Shown piece by piece: positions 20,879-20,926 of a DNA stretch of 20,926 nucleotides. Position 1 is the first letter of the stretch. Each line of letters begins with the position of its first letter. The stretch is taken from the NCBI GenBank assembly GCA_021846005.1, contig JAJZIZ010000004.1, positions 1 through 20,926 of the forward strand, in the 5' to 3' direction. Made by a program: the position numbers and the translations under genes. This DNA comes from Microcaldota archaeon (GTDB lineage Archaea; Micrarchaeota; Micrarchaeia; Micrarchaeales; CABMGC01). A model generated the notes under the pieces. It was not told the DNA's origin. It searched no databases and was given only the letters and a program-made list of their open reading frames with translations.

Positions 20879-20926
20879 ACGCACGAAAACACATGAATTT
20901 TTACTTTTTTCAGACCAAAAAACCTG

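Noticed and set aside
1..20926. CRISPR array, rRNA genes, replication origin
   Set aside because: No regularly spaced repeats, no rRNA-like sequence and no cluster of origin-type repeats near an Orc1/Cdc6 gene were seen.

Overview
The window looks like the chromosome of a small-genome archaeon, most likely DPANN and plausibly Micrarchaeota-like. Supporting points are: archaeal TATA-box promoters with very short leaders; two FtsZ genes; a Hef-type helicase; a THUMP-FtsJ methyltransferase; an intron-containing tRNA-Trp without encoded CCA; and a pilin-like protein starting with a QSATEYL...YGWAIL class III-type signal, which is common in DPANN genomes. The phylum is inference from gene style; no rRNA or marker phylogeny was possible.

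Layout. 1-2230: the 5' end of a saccharopine/carboxynorspermidine dehydrogenase-like gene (-), a type IV pilus/secretion ATPase (+) and an XTP/dITP pyrophosphatase (-). About 2278-4095: an IS200/IS605-family element (-) with hairpin ends, an apparently intact Y1 transposase (tnpA) and TnpB, and an 80-aa two-helix membrane protein gene coupled between them. 4147-5232: a tail-anchored Rmd1/YagE-like protein. 5242-8090: an AT-rich accessory stretch holding a lone TnpA that has lost both its HUH motif and its catalytic tyrosine, a cluster of palindromes, and two unrecognised membrane proteins. It abuts the 3' end of tRNA-Trp.

8091-14584: tRNA-Trp, whose intron carries a C/D-box guide that fits C34; a HAD hydrolase; ThiI and a THUMP-FtsJ methyltransferase, convergent; a 2-Cys peroxiredoxin; a small exported protein; and two ftsZ genes one base apart. 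14585-20926: a pilin-like LamG-type surface protein; a small unknown gene; superoxide dismutase divergent from a nuclease-less Hef helicase; an unknown 183-aa protein; and a lemA-htpX membrane-proteostasis operon.

Functional threads are RNA modification (tRNA-Trp intron guide, ThiI, FtsJ-type enzyme), oxidative-stress defence (peroxiredoxin, SOD), cell division (paired FtsZ), surface filaments (ATPase, pilin-like protein) and mobile DNA. Two divergent gene pairs appear to share a single symmetric TATA box. The strongest second-look items are the C/D guide in the tRNA-Trp intron, the membrane ORF inside tnpA-tnpB, the doubly inactivated TnpA, and the AT-rich island beside tRNA-Trp.
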